NCBI RefSeq assembly: GCF_005405145.1
Contig: NZ_BJDM01000009.1
Location: 1 to 64,000 of the forward strand
Source of the DNA: Paucilactobacillus kaifaensis
GTDB lineage: Bacteria > Bacillota > Bacilli > Lactobacillales > Lactobacillaceae
Length of the DNA stretch: 64,000 bases
Direction: 5' to 3'
Program-made: the position numbers and the translations under genes
Shown: in pieces, positions 33,122-42,254 of the stretch
Layout of the letters: every line of letters starts with the position of its first letter
How positions within the stretch are numbered: position 1 is the first letter of the stretch
Notes under the pieces: generated by a model
The model's input: only the letters and a program-made list of their open reading frames with translations
What the model was told of the DNA's origin: nothing
Database searches by the model: none

Positions 33122-34588
33122 ATGAACAACATTGATACAACCGGTCAACCTGTTGACCAAAATGGCAAACCATATAATCGACTTGCTCTCGTTTTTACCC
33201 TATTAATTGGGACTTTTAGTACTTTTTTGACTTCAACCATGTTAACAACGGCTTTTCCAACTTTAATGAAGTCATTTAACATTTCAGCCACTACCGTTCA
33301 GTGGCTAACCACTGGCTTTATGTTGATGATGGGGATTGTAATTCCCATTACGGGGTTTTTCCTACAACGATTTGATTCACGTAAATTATATTTAGCTGCA
33401 ATTGTTATTTTCTTTATCGGTACCGTGATTTGCTATTTTGCCAATAGCTTTTGGATTATTCTAGTAGGCCGATTAGTCGAAGCAGCTGGCGTGGGAATCA
33501 CATCACCAGTCTATCAGACAATCATGACTTCGATCTTTCCACCATCGCAACGTGGCGCAGCAATGGGAAGTGCCGGGATTGTCGTTGGTTTGGCTCCTGC
33601 CATCGGTCCTACTTTTGCTGGATGGATTTTAATTCACTACTCATGGCGCATGCTGTTTCTATCAATCATGCCAATTTCTTTAATCGTGATGATTATGGGT
33701 TTTTTCACTCTGCGAAAAGTATTACCAACTAGAAAAGCACCGGTCGATTGGTTTTCTGTTATCATGTCCATGTTAGGATTTGGTTCAATGCTGTTTGCCT
33801 TTTCTTCAGTGGGACAATATAGCTGGGGGGATCCCATAGTTTATGGAACCCTAATCATTGGTATTTTCATTGTTGGAATGTTTATCTGGCGTTCACTTAA
33901 AATCAAGAATCCATTATTACAATTTAAAGTATTTGAACATTCTGACTTTACTTTATCTGCCATTCTTGTATCAGTTTCTTTCATGTCAATGAATGGCTTC
34001 ACACTAGTTTTACCACTATATCTGCAAACTATTCGTGGTGAATCACCGCTTGCATCAGGTCTAACCTTATTACCTGGCGCAATTACAATTGGAATTATGA
34101 ATCCTATTACTGGTCGGATTTTTGATCGTCTGGGTGCTAGAAATATGTCTATGGCAGGAATGTTAATTCTAACAATTACCACAGCCTCCTTTATTCCCAT
34201 CACATCGCAAACACCAATCTTATATTTGGTTAGCTTATATACAGTTCGTATGTTCGGTATTTCAATGGTGATGATGCCCGTTACCACAACTGGGATGAAT
34301 GCTTTGCCACTGAACTTAATCGGTGATGGAACCGTCGTCAATAACACGGCTAGACAGGTATTTGCATCGATGGGAACCGCAGTGTTGGTTTCTGTAATGG
34401 CCAACGTCACATTGAACCACACGCCCGCCGGAACAGTAGCCAAAGCTACACCAGTTCTCTTTAAAAAATTAGCACTGGATGCTAACGTTTTGGGATTTAG
34501 ATATGCCTTTTTCATTGCTACTATCTTCTCTGTGATTGGGTTTATTCTGACATTCTTCCTAAAAAAAGACACACGGGAGGCATACTAA
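33122..34588 (+). CDS. MFS drug exporter, DHA2 family (14 TM)
   Basis: The 488-residue membrane protein has about 14 hydrophobic helices. Family features are TFLTSTMLTTAFPTLMKSF in helix 1, the WLTTGFMLMMG helix 2, GRLVEAAGVGI and the motif-C-like GIVVGLAPAIGPTFAGWI. It resembles LmrB/EmrB-type proton-driven exporters. The ATG at 33122 has GAGGTG upstream; the open frame extends 37 codons further without a ribosome site. It is followed after one base by a DUF4811 gene, the usual partner of this family in lactobacilli. The substrate is unknown. Confidence 0.9.
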   Translation: MNNIDTTGQPVDQNGKPYNRLALVFTLLIGTFSTFLTSTMLTTAFPTLMKSFNISATTVQWLTTGFMLMMGIVIPITGFFLQRFDSRKLYLAAIVIFFIGTVICYFANSFWIILVGRLVEAAGVGITSPVYQTIMTSIFPPSQRGAAMGSAGIVVGLAPAIGPTFAGWILIHYSWRMLFLSIMPISLIVMIMGFFTLRKVLPTRKAPVDWFSVIMSMLGFGSMLFAFSSVGQYSWGDPIVYGTLIIGIFIVGMFIWRSLKIKNPLLQFKVFEHSDFTLSAILVSVSFMSMNGFTLVLPLYLQTIRGESPLASGLTLLPGAITIGIMNPITGRIFDRLGARNMSMAGMLILTITTASFIPITSQTPILYLVSLYTVRMFGISMVMMPVTTTGMNALPLNLIGDGTVVNNTARQVFASMGTAVLVSVMANVTLNHTPAGTVAKATPVLFKKLALDANVLGFRYAFFIATIFSVIGFILTFFLKKDTREAY

Positions 34589-34589
34589 C

Positions 34590-35087
34590 ATGATTGTAAT
34601 TTTCTTATTTGCTGGTGCATTAATCTTTGCAATCAGTATGATTTTTATCCGCCCAGGAATGAAAAAAACACTTTGGGTTACCGCTGGTCTAATTCTCAGT
34701 ATTGGTAGCATTGTGATGTTAACCTTGAACTACAATACCTATCTGGGAATGAAAAAGGTTAGCTCAACTACTACCTATCCTTTGACATCCAGCGTTAAGG
34801 GTCAGCACGTCTTGCTATATCGCCAGCTTGGAACCAAAAACGAACGAGTTTACTATTATCAAACTAATCCGCTGCAAACCAAATTGGCAAAGACCAACCC
34901 TAACACCAGTACTGTGACCATCAATAAAAATGCACGCCACAATCAATTAAAAGTAACCCGTTCTTACCGTATCTACCGCAATGAAGAAATGCGCCTATTA
35001 TTTGGTGCCGGTGTTCCGAACAACCACTTTGCGGGGCAACATTACGATTTTGATTTAAAACCTGGTTGGAAAATCATTGCTAAATAA
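34590..35087 (+). CDS. DUF4811-type membrane protein, exporter partner
   Basis: The 165-residue protein has two N-terminal membrane helices (about residues 2-20 and 28-47), then a beta-rich domain probably outside the membrane with HVLLYRQLGTKNERVYYYQTNP. It matches the DUF4811 proteins encoded next to DHA2 exporters in lactobacilli. Its role is unknown, perhaps as an extracytoplasmic accessory of the pump. It starts two bases after the MFS stop behind GGGAGG, so both are translated from one message, which ends in the next terminator. Confidence 0.8.
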   Translation: MIVIFLFAGALIFAISMIFIRPGMKKTLWVTAGLILSIGSIVMLTLNYNTYLGMKKVSSTTTYPLTSSVKGQHVLLYRQLGTKNERVYYYQTNPLQTKLAKTNPNTSTVTINKNARHNQLKVTRSYRIYRNEEMRLLFGAGVPNNHFAGQHYDFDLKPGWKIIAK

Positions 35088-35117
35088 TTAACCGATTTGA
35101 TTTTCTAAACGAAACTA

Positions 35118-35171
35118 AATAACAAAGAAGCTGAACAAAATCTATGTTTTTGTTCAGCTTCTTTGTTATTT
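35118..35171. terminator. Strong terminator of the MFS-DUF4811 pair
   Basis: A stem of about 23 bp (AACAAAGAAGCTGAACAAAA with its complement) closes a 6-base loop, with a T run. The 130 bases to the next gene's end hold nothing else clear. Confidence 0.92.
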
Positions 35172-35303
35172 ACAAATTATTATAAAACGTAGTAAGCTAG
35201 CTTCTCTTAGCGATCCAGATTAGCAGTTTTGTTCTCTGCACAACACTGTATGCTCCAAATCTAAACGTAATATTTTTCGCTCTAATCTATCAAATATTTT
35301 TAA

Positions 35304-36086
35304 TTATTTCGCAAAAAATTTCAACATTAATTGATTAAATCGATCCGTCTGTTCTGCCATTACAATGTGGCCCGAATGTTCAACCACCGCATACTCACCA
35401 TGTTCGACCAGTTTTGCAGCAGCTTTAGCATGATCGCTTGACCAAAAAGGGCTTTGACCACCTGCAATAAATAGCTCGGGAACCGATAATTGTCTCAAAA
35501 TGTCACGCCAATCTTGAAAAGCATGATCATATAAAAGTGGCGTATTTAACGCATAATCAAACGAATAACCCTTTTGTGCTTCTTTCAAAACTCCATAAGT
35601 CTCATCATCAATTCGTTGTACTGTTGTTTTGACAGCATACATTTCTTCAGCTGCTTTAGGAAAATTATCCCAATTCAAGTCTAGCAATCCATAGGACCAG
35701 GAATCATCCGAAATCATTTTTGGTGACTGGTCGACTGAAATGATTTTGTTGATTTTTTCATCCCCATAAAGTGAACAGTAAGCCCAGAAAACAGACGCAC
35801 CCATAGAATTACCCATTAAATTAACATGCTCAACATGCAGGTAATCTAACAATTCAGCGATATCTTTTCCCTGTCTACTCATGCGTAATCCTTTTGCAGT
35901 TGCCTGCGAACGGCCATGATTACGCCGATCTAAATTAATAACACGATAGCCATTAGCAACTAACGTTTTCACCTGCTGATGCCAAATCTCTTTAAAGCCG
36001 GCATAACCCGTAGTAATCAAAACTGGCATTCCAGCTCCTTGATCCGTATATTCTAACTGAATACCATCACTCGTCAAAAATTTCAT
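35304..36086 (-). CDS. Alpha/beta hydrolase
   Basis: The 260-residue soluble hydrolase has LDRRNHGRS, nucleophile elbow GNSMGAS near residue 92, an Asp-containing strand near FIAGGQSPFW and the catalytic His in VEHSGHIVMAEQ. The fold group covers esterases, lactonases and C-C hydrolases, and the substrate cannot be told. The ATG at 36086 follows GGGAGGAAAG. Its start lies inside the end of the kinase gene (20-base overlap), so the two are coupled. Confidence 0.85.
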   Translation of the reverse strand: MKFLTSDGIQLEYTDQGAGMPVLITTGYAGFKEIWHQQVKTLVANGYRVINLDRRNHGRSQATAKGLRMSRQGKDIAELLDYLHVEHVNLMGNSMGASVFWAYCSLYGDEKINKIISVDQSPKMISDDSWSYGLLDLNWDNFPKAAEEMYAVKTTVQRIDDETYGVLKEAQKGYSFDYALNTPLLYDHAFQDWRDILRQLSVPELFIAGGQSPFWSSDHAKAAAKLVEHGEYAVVEHSGHIVMAEQTDRFNQLMLKFFAK

Positions 36087-36807
36087 GTCTTTCCTCCCGT
36101 TTAATTTGATAACTTGATTGAATTTGAATTTGTTGCACCTCATGCTCACTATCCAACTGCAATACTAAATCAGCTTGTGAGCGTACTGGTTCCACATTGA
36201 TTAGATAATTTCGTACATCAACATTTTCCCATGTTTGAAGTGCGTACGAGTAAAAGTCCTCTGGTTGTAACTTCATTTTCTGATCTAACTTAAGATCAAA
36301 ACAACGTTTAATATACCATTCTTGCACAATCTGTGGGTTTGCGTCCAAAAAAATACTCTTAGTCAACAGACTCTTCAATGGCTCCTGTAATACAATTAAT
36401 CCTTCTAATACTATGATGTCTGGGCGATTAACAGTAACTACTTTAGCTGGGTTTATATCAGCTATTCGATGATCATAAGCTGTCAACTCAACTGCTTTTT
36501 GGTTTAAAATTGCTGATTTAAAGCGCTCAATTTTTACTTGGTCATAACTAACCGGAAAACCCTTTTGCTCAAAAAGACCATGTTGTTTTAAATATTGATT
36601 GCTTTGTAAAAAGCTATCAGTACAAATTGTTTTAATCTTCTTTTCAGGAAAGTTGGCTTTTAAATTTCTGACGGTATTTTTAGCAAATGTTGATTTACCA
36701 ACAGAAATATTTCCGCAAATCCCAATAATAATCGGATTGGAAGCGTTTGATTTGTGTATAATGGAAGTAAGCATATCGTGATAAAAGTAATTAGTTAATT
36801 TTTTCAT
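36067..36807 (-). CDS. P-loop kinase resembling type I pantothenate kinase
   Basis: The 246-residue protein has Walker A GICGNISVGKST (about residues 29-40). TICTDSFLQSNQYLKQHGLFEQKGFPVSYD is close to the CoaA motif around the catalytic Asp, and IVLEGLIVLQ follows. It is shorter than the usual 300-320 residues of CoaA, so it may be a paralogue acting on another hydroxylated substrate. The ATG at 36807 follows AGGGGTGAAG. It is divergent from the LysR gene, and a link to the nearby acyl-CoA module is possible but unproven. Confidence 0.75.
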   Translation of the reverse strand: MKKLTNYFYHDMLTSIIHKSNASNPIIIGICGNISVGKSTFAKNTVRNLKANFPEKKIKTICTDSFLQSNQYLKQHGLFEQKGFPVSYDQVKIERFKSAILNQKAVELTAYDHRIADINPAKVVTVNRPDIIVLEGLIVLQEPLKSLLTKSIFLDANPQIVQEWYIKRCFDLKLDQKMKLQPEDFYSYALQTWENVDVRNYLINVEPVRSQADLVLQLDSEHEVQQIQIQSSYQIKREERHEIFDE

Positions 36808-36834
36808 CTTTGCTTCACCCCTGGGAGGATAATT

Positions 36835-37740
36835 ATGGATATTAAGCACATCGAGTACCTAATTAACATTGTTGATAATGGATTTAATTTAACAAAAAGC
36901 GCCGCATTACTTCATATTTCACAACCAGCCTTAAGTAAGTTCATCAATGAACTTGAAAAAACAGAGGAAACTAAGATTTTTACTCACAGTCGCAATCGGA
37001 TCACAGGATTAACCCACTCAGGACAAGACTTGATCGATCGCGGACGAAAAGTTACCCAAGAATTCACTGATATGATGAATTCGTTTCACTCGGCGGCCAT
37101 TGAAAAGCAGGGAACTGTTCGAGTTGGTATCGCACCAGTGATTATTTCAACACTATTTACCAACGCCATTCCAAAATTCATTCAAGAAAATCCAAAAATT
37201 GACTTACAAATCGTTGAAACCGGTGCCTATGATCTTCAAAAGATGCTAATGCTACAAGATTTAGACATTGCAGTTATCGTTTCCCCTGTTACCTATCCAA
37301 GCATTAAAGAAGACGTCATCGTTAAGGATTCCGTCTCTGTTTGGTTTAACAAAGAACACCGTTTCCACGATTTTAAGGGACCAATCCCCTTTAATCAAAT
37401 TGCCAAAGAAAAGATTGTTTCGCTTGATGATAGTTTTATGGTTACTTATCAGTGGAAGCAACGCTTACGGAAACTAGGTTTATCACCTAATTTTTTCTTC
37501 CAATCTGGTGCTTGGGATCTAATATTAAATATGTGTCAAGAACTAAATGTCGTTACCTTGATGGCTTCTCCAATTGGGCACAACTTTGCCGGTGATAAAA
37601 TTGAACATCGCCAAGTAACACCATTTTTTCCTTGGAATATTAGTTTATGTACGCTGGATACAGTTCAATCAAGTTACTTAGTCAACTATACCCAACAATG
37701 GTTCCATAATTATTTTAAGCAATCAAATGCTAGCTCGTAA
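36835..37740 (+). CDS. LysR-family transcriptional regulator
   Basis: The 301-residue regulator has an N-terminal winged HTH (residues 1-60: MDIKHIEYLINIVDNGFNLTKSAALLHISQPALSKFI) and a periplasmic-binding-protein-like effector domain. ATG at 36835 follows GGGAGGATA. It ends convergently with the CoA-transferase gene (11-base overlap). Its position suggests control of the acyl-CoA module, with an acid or acyl-CoA as effector; that is inference. No obvious LysR box lies just before its own gene, where the divergent kinase starts. Confidence 0.88.
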   Translation: MDIKHIEYLINIVDNGFNLTKSAALLHISQPALSKFINELEKTEETKIFTHSRNRITGLTHSGQDLIDRGRKVTQEFTDMMNSFHSAAIEKQGTVRVGIAPVIISTLFTNAIPKFIQENPKIDLQIVETGAYDLQKMLMLQDLDIAVIVSPVTYPSIKEDVIVKDSVSVWFNKEHRFHDFKGPIPFNQIAKEKIVSLDDSFMVTYQWKQRLRKLGLSPNFFFQSGAWDLILNMCQELNVVTLMASPIGHNFAGDKIEHRQVTPFFPWNISLCTLDTVQSSYLVNYTQQWFHNYFKQSNASS

Positions 37741-39322
37741 CAGCAACTGACTTACTAGCTTTATTGATAATGCTACCCATTTTTTCTGGGGCAAAGATTC
37801 TTGCATCCATGTATTTCAAATCATCGCTAATTTTTGGTCTAAATTCCATATGTTCTAACACATCTTTTTGTAAATCTACTCCGGGAGCAATTTCAATTAG
37901 CTCAATCCCATCATCGACTAGTTCGAACACCGCCCGTTCAGTGACATAGTAAACATGTTGACCATTTTCCTGGGCAACATGCCCACTAAACGTTACCTGC
38001 TCGACATCTTTAACTAGCTTATCAGCTTTACCTTCTTGTGTAATATGAAGTTCTCCATCTTCAATATTGGCTCTAAAGCCACCGGCGGTAAAGGTTCCGG
38101 TGAAGACAGTTGTCTTTGTGTTCTGAGTAATATTTACAAATCCACCAACACCTGCGATTTTTGGTCCAAACTTAGAAACATTAATATTTCCTTTTTGATC
38201 TAACTCTGCTAATCCAAGGAATGTTGTATCGATTCCACCACCATCGTAAAAGTCAAACATGTATGGTTGATCAATTGTTGATTGCGGCGAAATGGCACAA
38301 CCAAAGTCGCCACCTCCTAGCGGCACTCCACCAAATGTACCTGGTTCAACAGTAGTAATAATATTATCTGCTGCATTTTCTTCCTTCAGTACTAATGAAA
38401 CGGTTTCTGGATACTTCCCAATTCCGTAGTTAACTACTCGATCTTTCGGTTGCAGGAACATCGCTGCCCGACGAGCAATTACTTTCTTAACATCTAAAGG
38501 AACATCAATAGCTCCTTCGGCACGGATAACAGAAGCTTTAACAAAATCTGGGTTGTAAACTGTTGAAGTACTTTGTTGTGTCATCGATACATCATCAGTT
38601 TCGCAAACGTAATCAACCAATAAACCTGGAATGCGGATATCTTTTGGAGCCATAGAACCACGATCAACAATTCGTTTAACTGAAACAATTACCTTACCGC
38701 CATTATTATGGGCAGCCATTGCGATAGCAGTGGATTCCAAGGTTAACGGTTCATCCTCAAAAGTAATATTGCCATCCTCGTCTGCATAAGATCCTCGCAA
38801 CAAAGCAATGTTAGGCTTTGGCACCTCGTAAGCTAAATAATCCTTTCCTTTAATTTGCATCTTTGAGACTAAGTCTTCACTGGCAGCAGAATTCAGTTTC
38901 CCACCTTGAAGGTCCGGATCAATAAAGGTTCCTAGCCCCACTCGCGTGATATGCAGTGGTTTGTGTGCAGCCGAATCACGGAAAATTTGTGATAAAACTC
39001 CTTGTGGAAAACAATATGCTTCAATTTTATTCTCTTCTACCAGTGGTTCTAACTTAGGCGCTAATGCCCAATGACCGCCGACAATCCTTTTTACCATCCC
39101 TGGTTCAGCCAGATTATTGGTTCCGCGCTCCTTACCGTCGCCAATTCCTGATGCATGATAAAAAGTTAAATTCTTTGGATGCCCAGTTTTTAAATAAACA
39201 GCATGCAGCTTCTCCAAAATTTCTTCTGGTACATCTGATCCTAAGAATCCTTCCAAGGCAATTGTGGCACCATCAGGGATTTTGCTGATTACCGATTCAC
39301 TATCAATAAATTCAACTGACAT
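37730..39322 (-). CDS. Acyl-CoA:acetate/propionate CoA-transferase family I
   Basis: The 530-residue enzyme fuses alpha and beta halves, as in propionate CoA-transferase (Pct). It exchanges CoA between acyl-CoA and acetate or another acid through a glutamyl-CoA intermediate. The probable catalytic Glu is in VEPGTFGGVPLGGGDFG near residue 345, and the N-terminal half has the GFLGSDVPEEIL and GSYADEDGNITFE segments. ATG at 39322 follows GGAGGGA. It is the last gene of the MaoC-fabV-CoA-transferase group. The acid specificity is unknown; it would activate the substrate or release the product of the module. Confidence 0.88.
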   Translation of the reverse strand: MSVEFIDSESVISKIPDGATIALEGFLGSDVPEEILEKLHAVYLKTGHPKNLTFYHASGIGDGKERGTNNLAEPGMVKRIVGGHWALAPKLEPLVEENKIEAYCFPQGVLSQIFRDSAAHKPLHITRVGLGTFIDPDLQGGKLNSAASEDLVSKMQIKGKDYLAYEVPKPNIALLRGSYADEDGNITFEDEPLTLESTAIAMAAHNNGGKVIVSVKRIVDRGSMAPKDIRIPGLLVDYVCETDDVSMTQQSTSTVYNPDFVKASVIRAEGAIDVPLDVKKVIARRAAMFLQPKDRVVNYGIGKYPETVSLVLKEENAADNIITTVEPGTFGGVPLGGGDFGCAISPQSTIDQPYMFDFYDGGGIDTTFLGLAELDQKGNINVSKFGPKIAGVGGFVNITQNTKTTVFTGTFTAGGFRANIEDGELHITQEGKADKLVKDVEQVTFSGHVAQENGQHVYYVTERAVFELVDDGIELIEIAPGVDLQKDVLEHMEFRPKISDDLKYMDARIFAPEKMGSIINKASKSVAVTS

Positions 39323-39333
39323 AGTTATCCCTC

Positions 39334-40545
39334 CTATGGTTCTAGTTTAGTAATTTCATCATAATCAACTGTGTCATTATCAACACCATCAACTTCAAAT
39401 CCATTAATTTGTAAAAATTCTTTTCGGAATGTTGCATAACCGGTTAAGTCAGAATTGAAGTTTTCTGGTGTAATTTGTTGCATCAATGCAACAGTCTTTT
39501 TTTGTGTATCTTCATCTTGTTCCCAAGCGTCTGGACGTAGTCGGCCACGGTCGTCAATTTCAGGTTTGTTACCATAGACCATGTCTCTAAATAGTCGGTC
39601 CTTATGCATAATTGGTGTTTCATGTGTTCCTTTTTCCTGCATTACTTTATACAGTGCGATGCAATACAATGGGAAAATTGGAATAACAACAGATGCTTTT
39701 GTTGTCACAGCCTTGGAAACACTAATCCAAGCTTTCCCATTAATGTCATCAATCGTCTTTTGAATCTTGTGTGATGATTCTTCGGCTGCATCTTTGGCCT
39801 TTCCTAAAGTGCCTTCATGATAGAAGTCGTATGTTACAGGGGCACCAATATATGAATACAGAATTGTCTTAAAGCCGTCTGCTAACACACCGGCTTCTTT
39901 TAACATGCTAACCCAAAGCTCCCAATCTTCACCGCCCATTACATGAATGGTTGCGTCAACTTCTTCTTGAGTGGCGCTGTCGATACTTTGTTCGAATAAC
40001 TCATTTTTTTCAAGATTAATGTTGTAACCAGTGACAGACTTTCCGATTGGCTTAATTTGTGAGCGCCATACTTCATCTGGATTTTCTGGATTAACTCGTT
40101 TTGGTGCTGCAACTGAGTATACTAACAAGTCGATCTGTCCGCCGAATTCGTTTTTGATATAGTCCAAAACTTGTTGCTTAATTTCCTTAGTAAAGGCATC
40201 ACCGTTAAAATTCTTAGCAATCAAGCCTGCTTTTTCTGCTTCTTGTTTAAAGTAAATATTATTCCACCAGCCGGCAGTTCCGAGCATTGTTTCATCTTTA
40301 ACTGGCCGTTCATAAGCAACACAAATTGTGTCAGCACCTGAACCAAAGGCTTGCGTAATTCGACTGGCTAAGCCATAACTTGATGAACCACCAATCACTA
40401 ACGCTTTCTTGGCACCATTATAATGGCCCTGTTTCTTTACATAATCAATTTGGTTCAAAACTTCTTGTCTACATCCGTATGGATTTACTGAACGTGCAAC
40501 ATTACCCTTTAGTTTTTCACTAATCTTAACCATTTTTCCTGCCAT
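39334..40545 (-). CDS. fabV: Trans-2-enoyl-CoA/ACP reductase, FabV/TER type
   Basis: The NAD(P)H enzyme reduces 2-enoyl-CoA (TER) or enoyl-ACP (FabV). The cofactor loop GGSSSYGLASRI (about residues 53-64), DLLVYSVAAPKRV and the active-site block YSYIGAPVTYDFYHEGTLGKAK (Tyr-x8-Lys type) are distinctive. The 403-residue length is normal. ATG at 40545 follows AAAGGAAG. The neighbouring CoA-transferase and hydratase genes favour a CoA-linked role over fatty-acid synthesis. It begins 11 bases before the CoA-transferase gene and 101 bases after the MaoC gene. Confidence 0.9.
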   Translation of the reverse strand: MAGKMVKISEKLKGNVARSVNPYGCRQEVLNQIDYVKKQGHYNGAKKALVIGGSSSYGLASRITQAFGSGADTICVAYERPVKDETMLGTAGWWNNIYFKQEAEKAGLIAKNFNGDAFTKEIKQQVLDYIKNEFGGQIDLLVYSVAAPKRVNPENPDEVWRSQIKPIGKSVTGYNINLEKNELFEQSIDSATQEEVDATIHVMGGEDWELWVSMLKEAGVLADGFKTILYSYIGAPVTYDFYHEGTLGKAKDAAEESSHKIQKTIDDINGKAWISVSKAVTTKASVVIPIFPLYCIALYKVMQEKGTHETPIMHKDRLFRDMVYGNKPEIDDRGRLRPDAWEQDEDTQKKTVALMQQITPENFNSDLTGYATFRKEFLQINGFEVDGVDNDTVDYDEITKLEP

Positions 40546-40601
40546 CGTAAAAACTTCCTTTTCATTTTATTAAAATAATCCCAGTTAGTAACAAGTAGTG
40601 C

Positions 40602-40624
40602 GAAAATGTTTATTGCCAATATCT
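40602..40624 (+). promoter_or_regulatory. Palindromic motif shared with the crotonase leader, copy 1
   Basis: GAAAATGTTTATTG followed by CCAATATC closely matches the sequence at 42255-42278. The centre is the dyad TATTG-C-CAATA. It lies 57 bases before fabV, between it and the MaoC gene. Confidence 0.55.
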
Positions 40625-40645
40625 CATTTATTTATTTTTTTATGT

Positions 40646-41080
40646 TTAGTCTTTAGCTGGAATTACAGTTGCTTCTCCATCAGTAACTACTGTTCCATCC
40701 TGGTTTGTCACGGTAGTCTTTAATGTCACAATTTTAAATTTAGTCTTTTGCTTAATCTCGCTAACTTCAGCTTTGGCAACCAGGACATCCCCAAAATGCA
40801 CTGGCGCCTTAAAAGTTAAAGTTTGACCTAGATAAGTGGCCCCCGCTCCTGGCATTTTCATGCCAATCACTGCTGAAATTAATGCTGCAGAATACATTCC
40901 GTGAGCAATTCTGCCACCAAATTGAGTTGTTTTTGCAAACTCATCATCCATGTGGAGTGGGTTTTCGTCACCCGTAATATGGGCAAACTGTTCAATGTTT
41001 TCCTGCGTCACTTCCTTAACAAATTCATCAGCCATTCCGACTTTAATCTGTGATTCTGTAATTGATTGATATTTTTTCAT
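40646..41080 (-). CDS. MaoC-like (R)-specific enoyl-CoA hydratase
   Basis: The 144-residue hot-dog-fold protein has the MaoC/PhaJ signature. In FAHITGDENPLHMDDEFA, Asp and His are the catalytic pair, and RIAHGMYSAALIS follows. It would hydrate 2-enoyl-CoA to (R)-3-hydroxyacyl-CoA or the reverse. The ATG at 41080 follows GGTGGAG; the longer frame lacks a ribosome site. First gene of the group with fabV and CoA-transferase. A crotonase with the opposite usual stereochemistry is encoded nearby. Confidence 0.88.
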   Translation of the reverse strand: MKKYQSITESQIKVGMADEFVKEVTQENIEQFAHITGDENPLHMDDEFAKTTQFGGRIAHGMYSAALISAVIGMKMPGAGATYLGQTLTFKAPVHFGDVLVAKAEVSEIKQKTKFKIVTLKTTVTNQDGTVVTDGEATVIPAKD

Positions 41081-41133
41081 TATGAACTCCACCTTAATTA
41101 AAATATTCACAAATGACAATCAACTTTGTGCCT

Positions 41134-41244
41134 AAACAAGCTTGTTTGTTAGATAATTATCTCTGTCATTAATGTAAGCCCTTCCAATAAAGAAAACAAA
41201 TATAGATTTTTCATATCTTCAATAACAATATGTTATGTTATTGA
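41134..41244. promoter_or_regulatory. Cluster of palindromes upstream of the MaoC gene
   Basis: Three dyads lie in the gap between the aquaporin and MaoC genes: AAACAAGCTTGTTT (41134-41147), AGATAATTATCT (41151-41162), both perfect, and TCAATAACA/TGTTATTGA (41219-41244). They are possible binding sites for the LysR protein or another regulator. Confidence 0.4.
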
Positions 41245-41289
41245 TTTCATCAACTTTAGTGTTTACAAATGCGTTTAAATTCACAAACT

Positions 41290-42030
41290 TTATTTTATTG
41301 AGAAGAATGCCGCAAATAAAATTGCACCGATAACACCACCGACAACTGGTGCTACTACAGGGACCCAACTGTATGTCCATTCGGATCTACCTTTATTTGG
41401 AACCGGTAACAGCGCATGAATCATTCGTGGCCCTAAGTCTCTGGCCGGATTAAGGGCTGGTCCAGTTGCTCCCCCCATCGAAATGACTAGCGTCATAATC
41501 AAGAGCCCAACTGCAACATTTGCAATATCAACATTCGAAGCAATAAACATTCCATGATAGGCCCCAAGAGCACCAAATACTAAGAAAAAAGTTCCTAGGC
41601 ATTCATTCACGAAACCATTAAATGAGCTTTTAGCTCCATCACCGGTCGAGAACGTCATCAATACCGCAGTCTCATCTTGCGTTTTTTGATAAAATGGCCA
41701 ATAACATGCGACCACAATTAATTGCCCAACAATAGCTCCTGCGAATTGTGCCACAATATATGGAACAACTTCACCCCAAGGAAATAATCCAATCGTGGCA
41801 AAAGCAATTGTAATTGCTGGATTTAAATGATTCCCTGAAATCGATCCAAACATAAAAGCTGGAATCATAACCCCAAATCCATATCCTAATGCCACAAACA
41901 ACCACCCACCGTCATGACGCCCAGTTGTTCCATCCAGTGCCATATTAGCTACAGCCCCATTCCCAAAAACAATTAGAATCATTGTGCCAAAAAACTCTGC
42001 CATCAACCTTGTATCTAAACCACTTGCCAT
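41290..42030 (-). CDS. Aquaglyceroporin, MIP family (glycerol facilitator-like)
   Basis: The 246-residue channel has six membrane helices and two NPA loops: HLNPAITIAF in the first half and ALNPARDLGPR in the second. The Asp after the second NPAR is typical of glycerol-conducting members. Related lactobacillal GlpF paralogues also pass small neutral solutes, including lactic acid. The ATG at 42030 follows AAAGGAGGG. A consensus cre site lies 23 bases upstream, so CcpA repression is likely. Its place among acyl-CoA genes, not with glycerol kinase, suggests uptake or release of a small organic acid or hydroxy compound. Confidence 0.88.
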   Translation of the reverse strand: MASGLDTRLMAEFFGTMILIVFGNGAVANMALDGTTGRHDGGWLFVALGYGFGVMIPAFMFGSISGNHLNPAITIAFATIGLFPWGEVVPYIVAQFAGAIVGQLIVVACYWPFYQKTQDETAVLMTFSTGDGAKSSFNGFVNECLGTFFLVFGALGAYHGMFIASNVDIANVAVGLLIMTLVISMGGATGPALNPARDLGPRMIHALLPVPNKGRSEWTYSWVPVVAPVVGGVIGAILFAAFFSIK

Positions 42031-42052
42031 TGCAAAACCCTCCTTTAATTTG

Positions 42053-42066
42053 TGTAAACGTTTGCA
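42053..42066. promoter_or_regulatory. Consensus cre (CcpA) site
   Basis: TGTAAACGTTTGCA agrees with TGWAARCGYTWNCW at all 14 positions. It lies 23 bases before the aquaglyceroporin ATG. Confidence 0.85.
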
Positions 42067-42254
42067 AATGCAATTTATCATGGACTTTGAAACTCGTAAA
42101 TCTACAATTAAATTCATATAATCCATAACTATTTGTTATAAACGCATTTAATCCAGCATTGTATCGCCTTTTTTAATTTTGTTCGCAAGTTAAAAATTAA
42201 AAAAGATAAAAATTACTCTTGCTTTTATCATTGTGAATAATTTATCATAGTAAG

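Noticed and set aside
33841-34572. A 243-codon open frame on the minus strand inside the MFS exporter gene
   Set aside because: It lies entirely antisense to a clearly coding membrane-protein gene, has no ribosome site and reads as the typical mirror of hydrophobic codons.
36067-36807. Calling the P-loop kinase coaA outright
   Set aside because: Motifs resemble type I pantothenate kinase, but the protein is about 60-70 residues shorter than usual, so the gene symbol was withheld.
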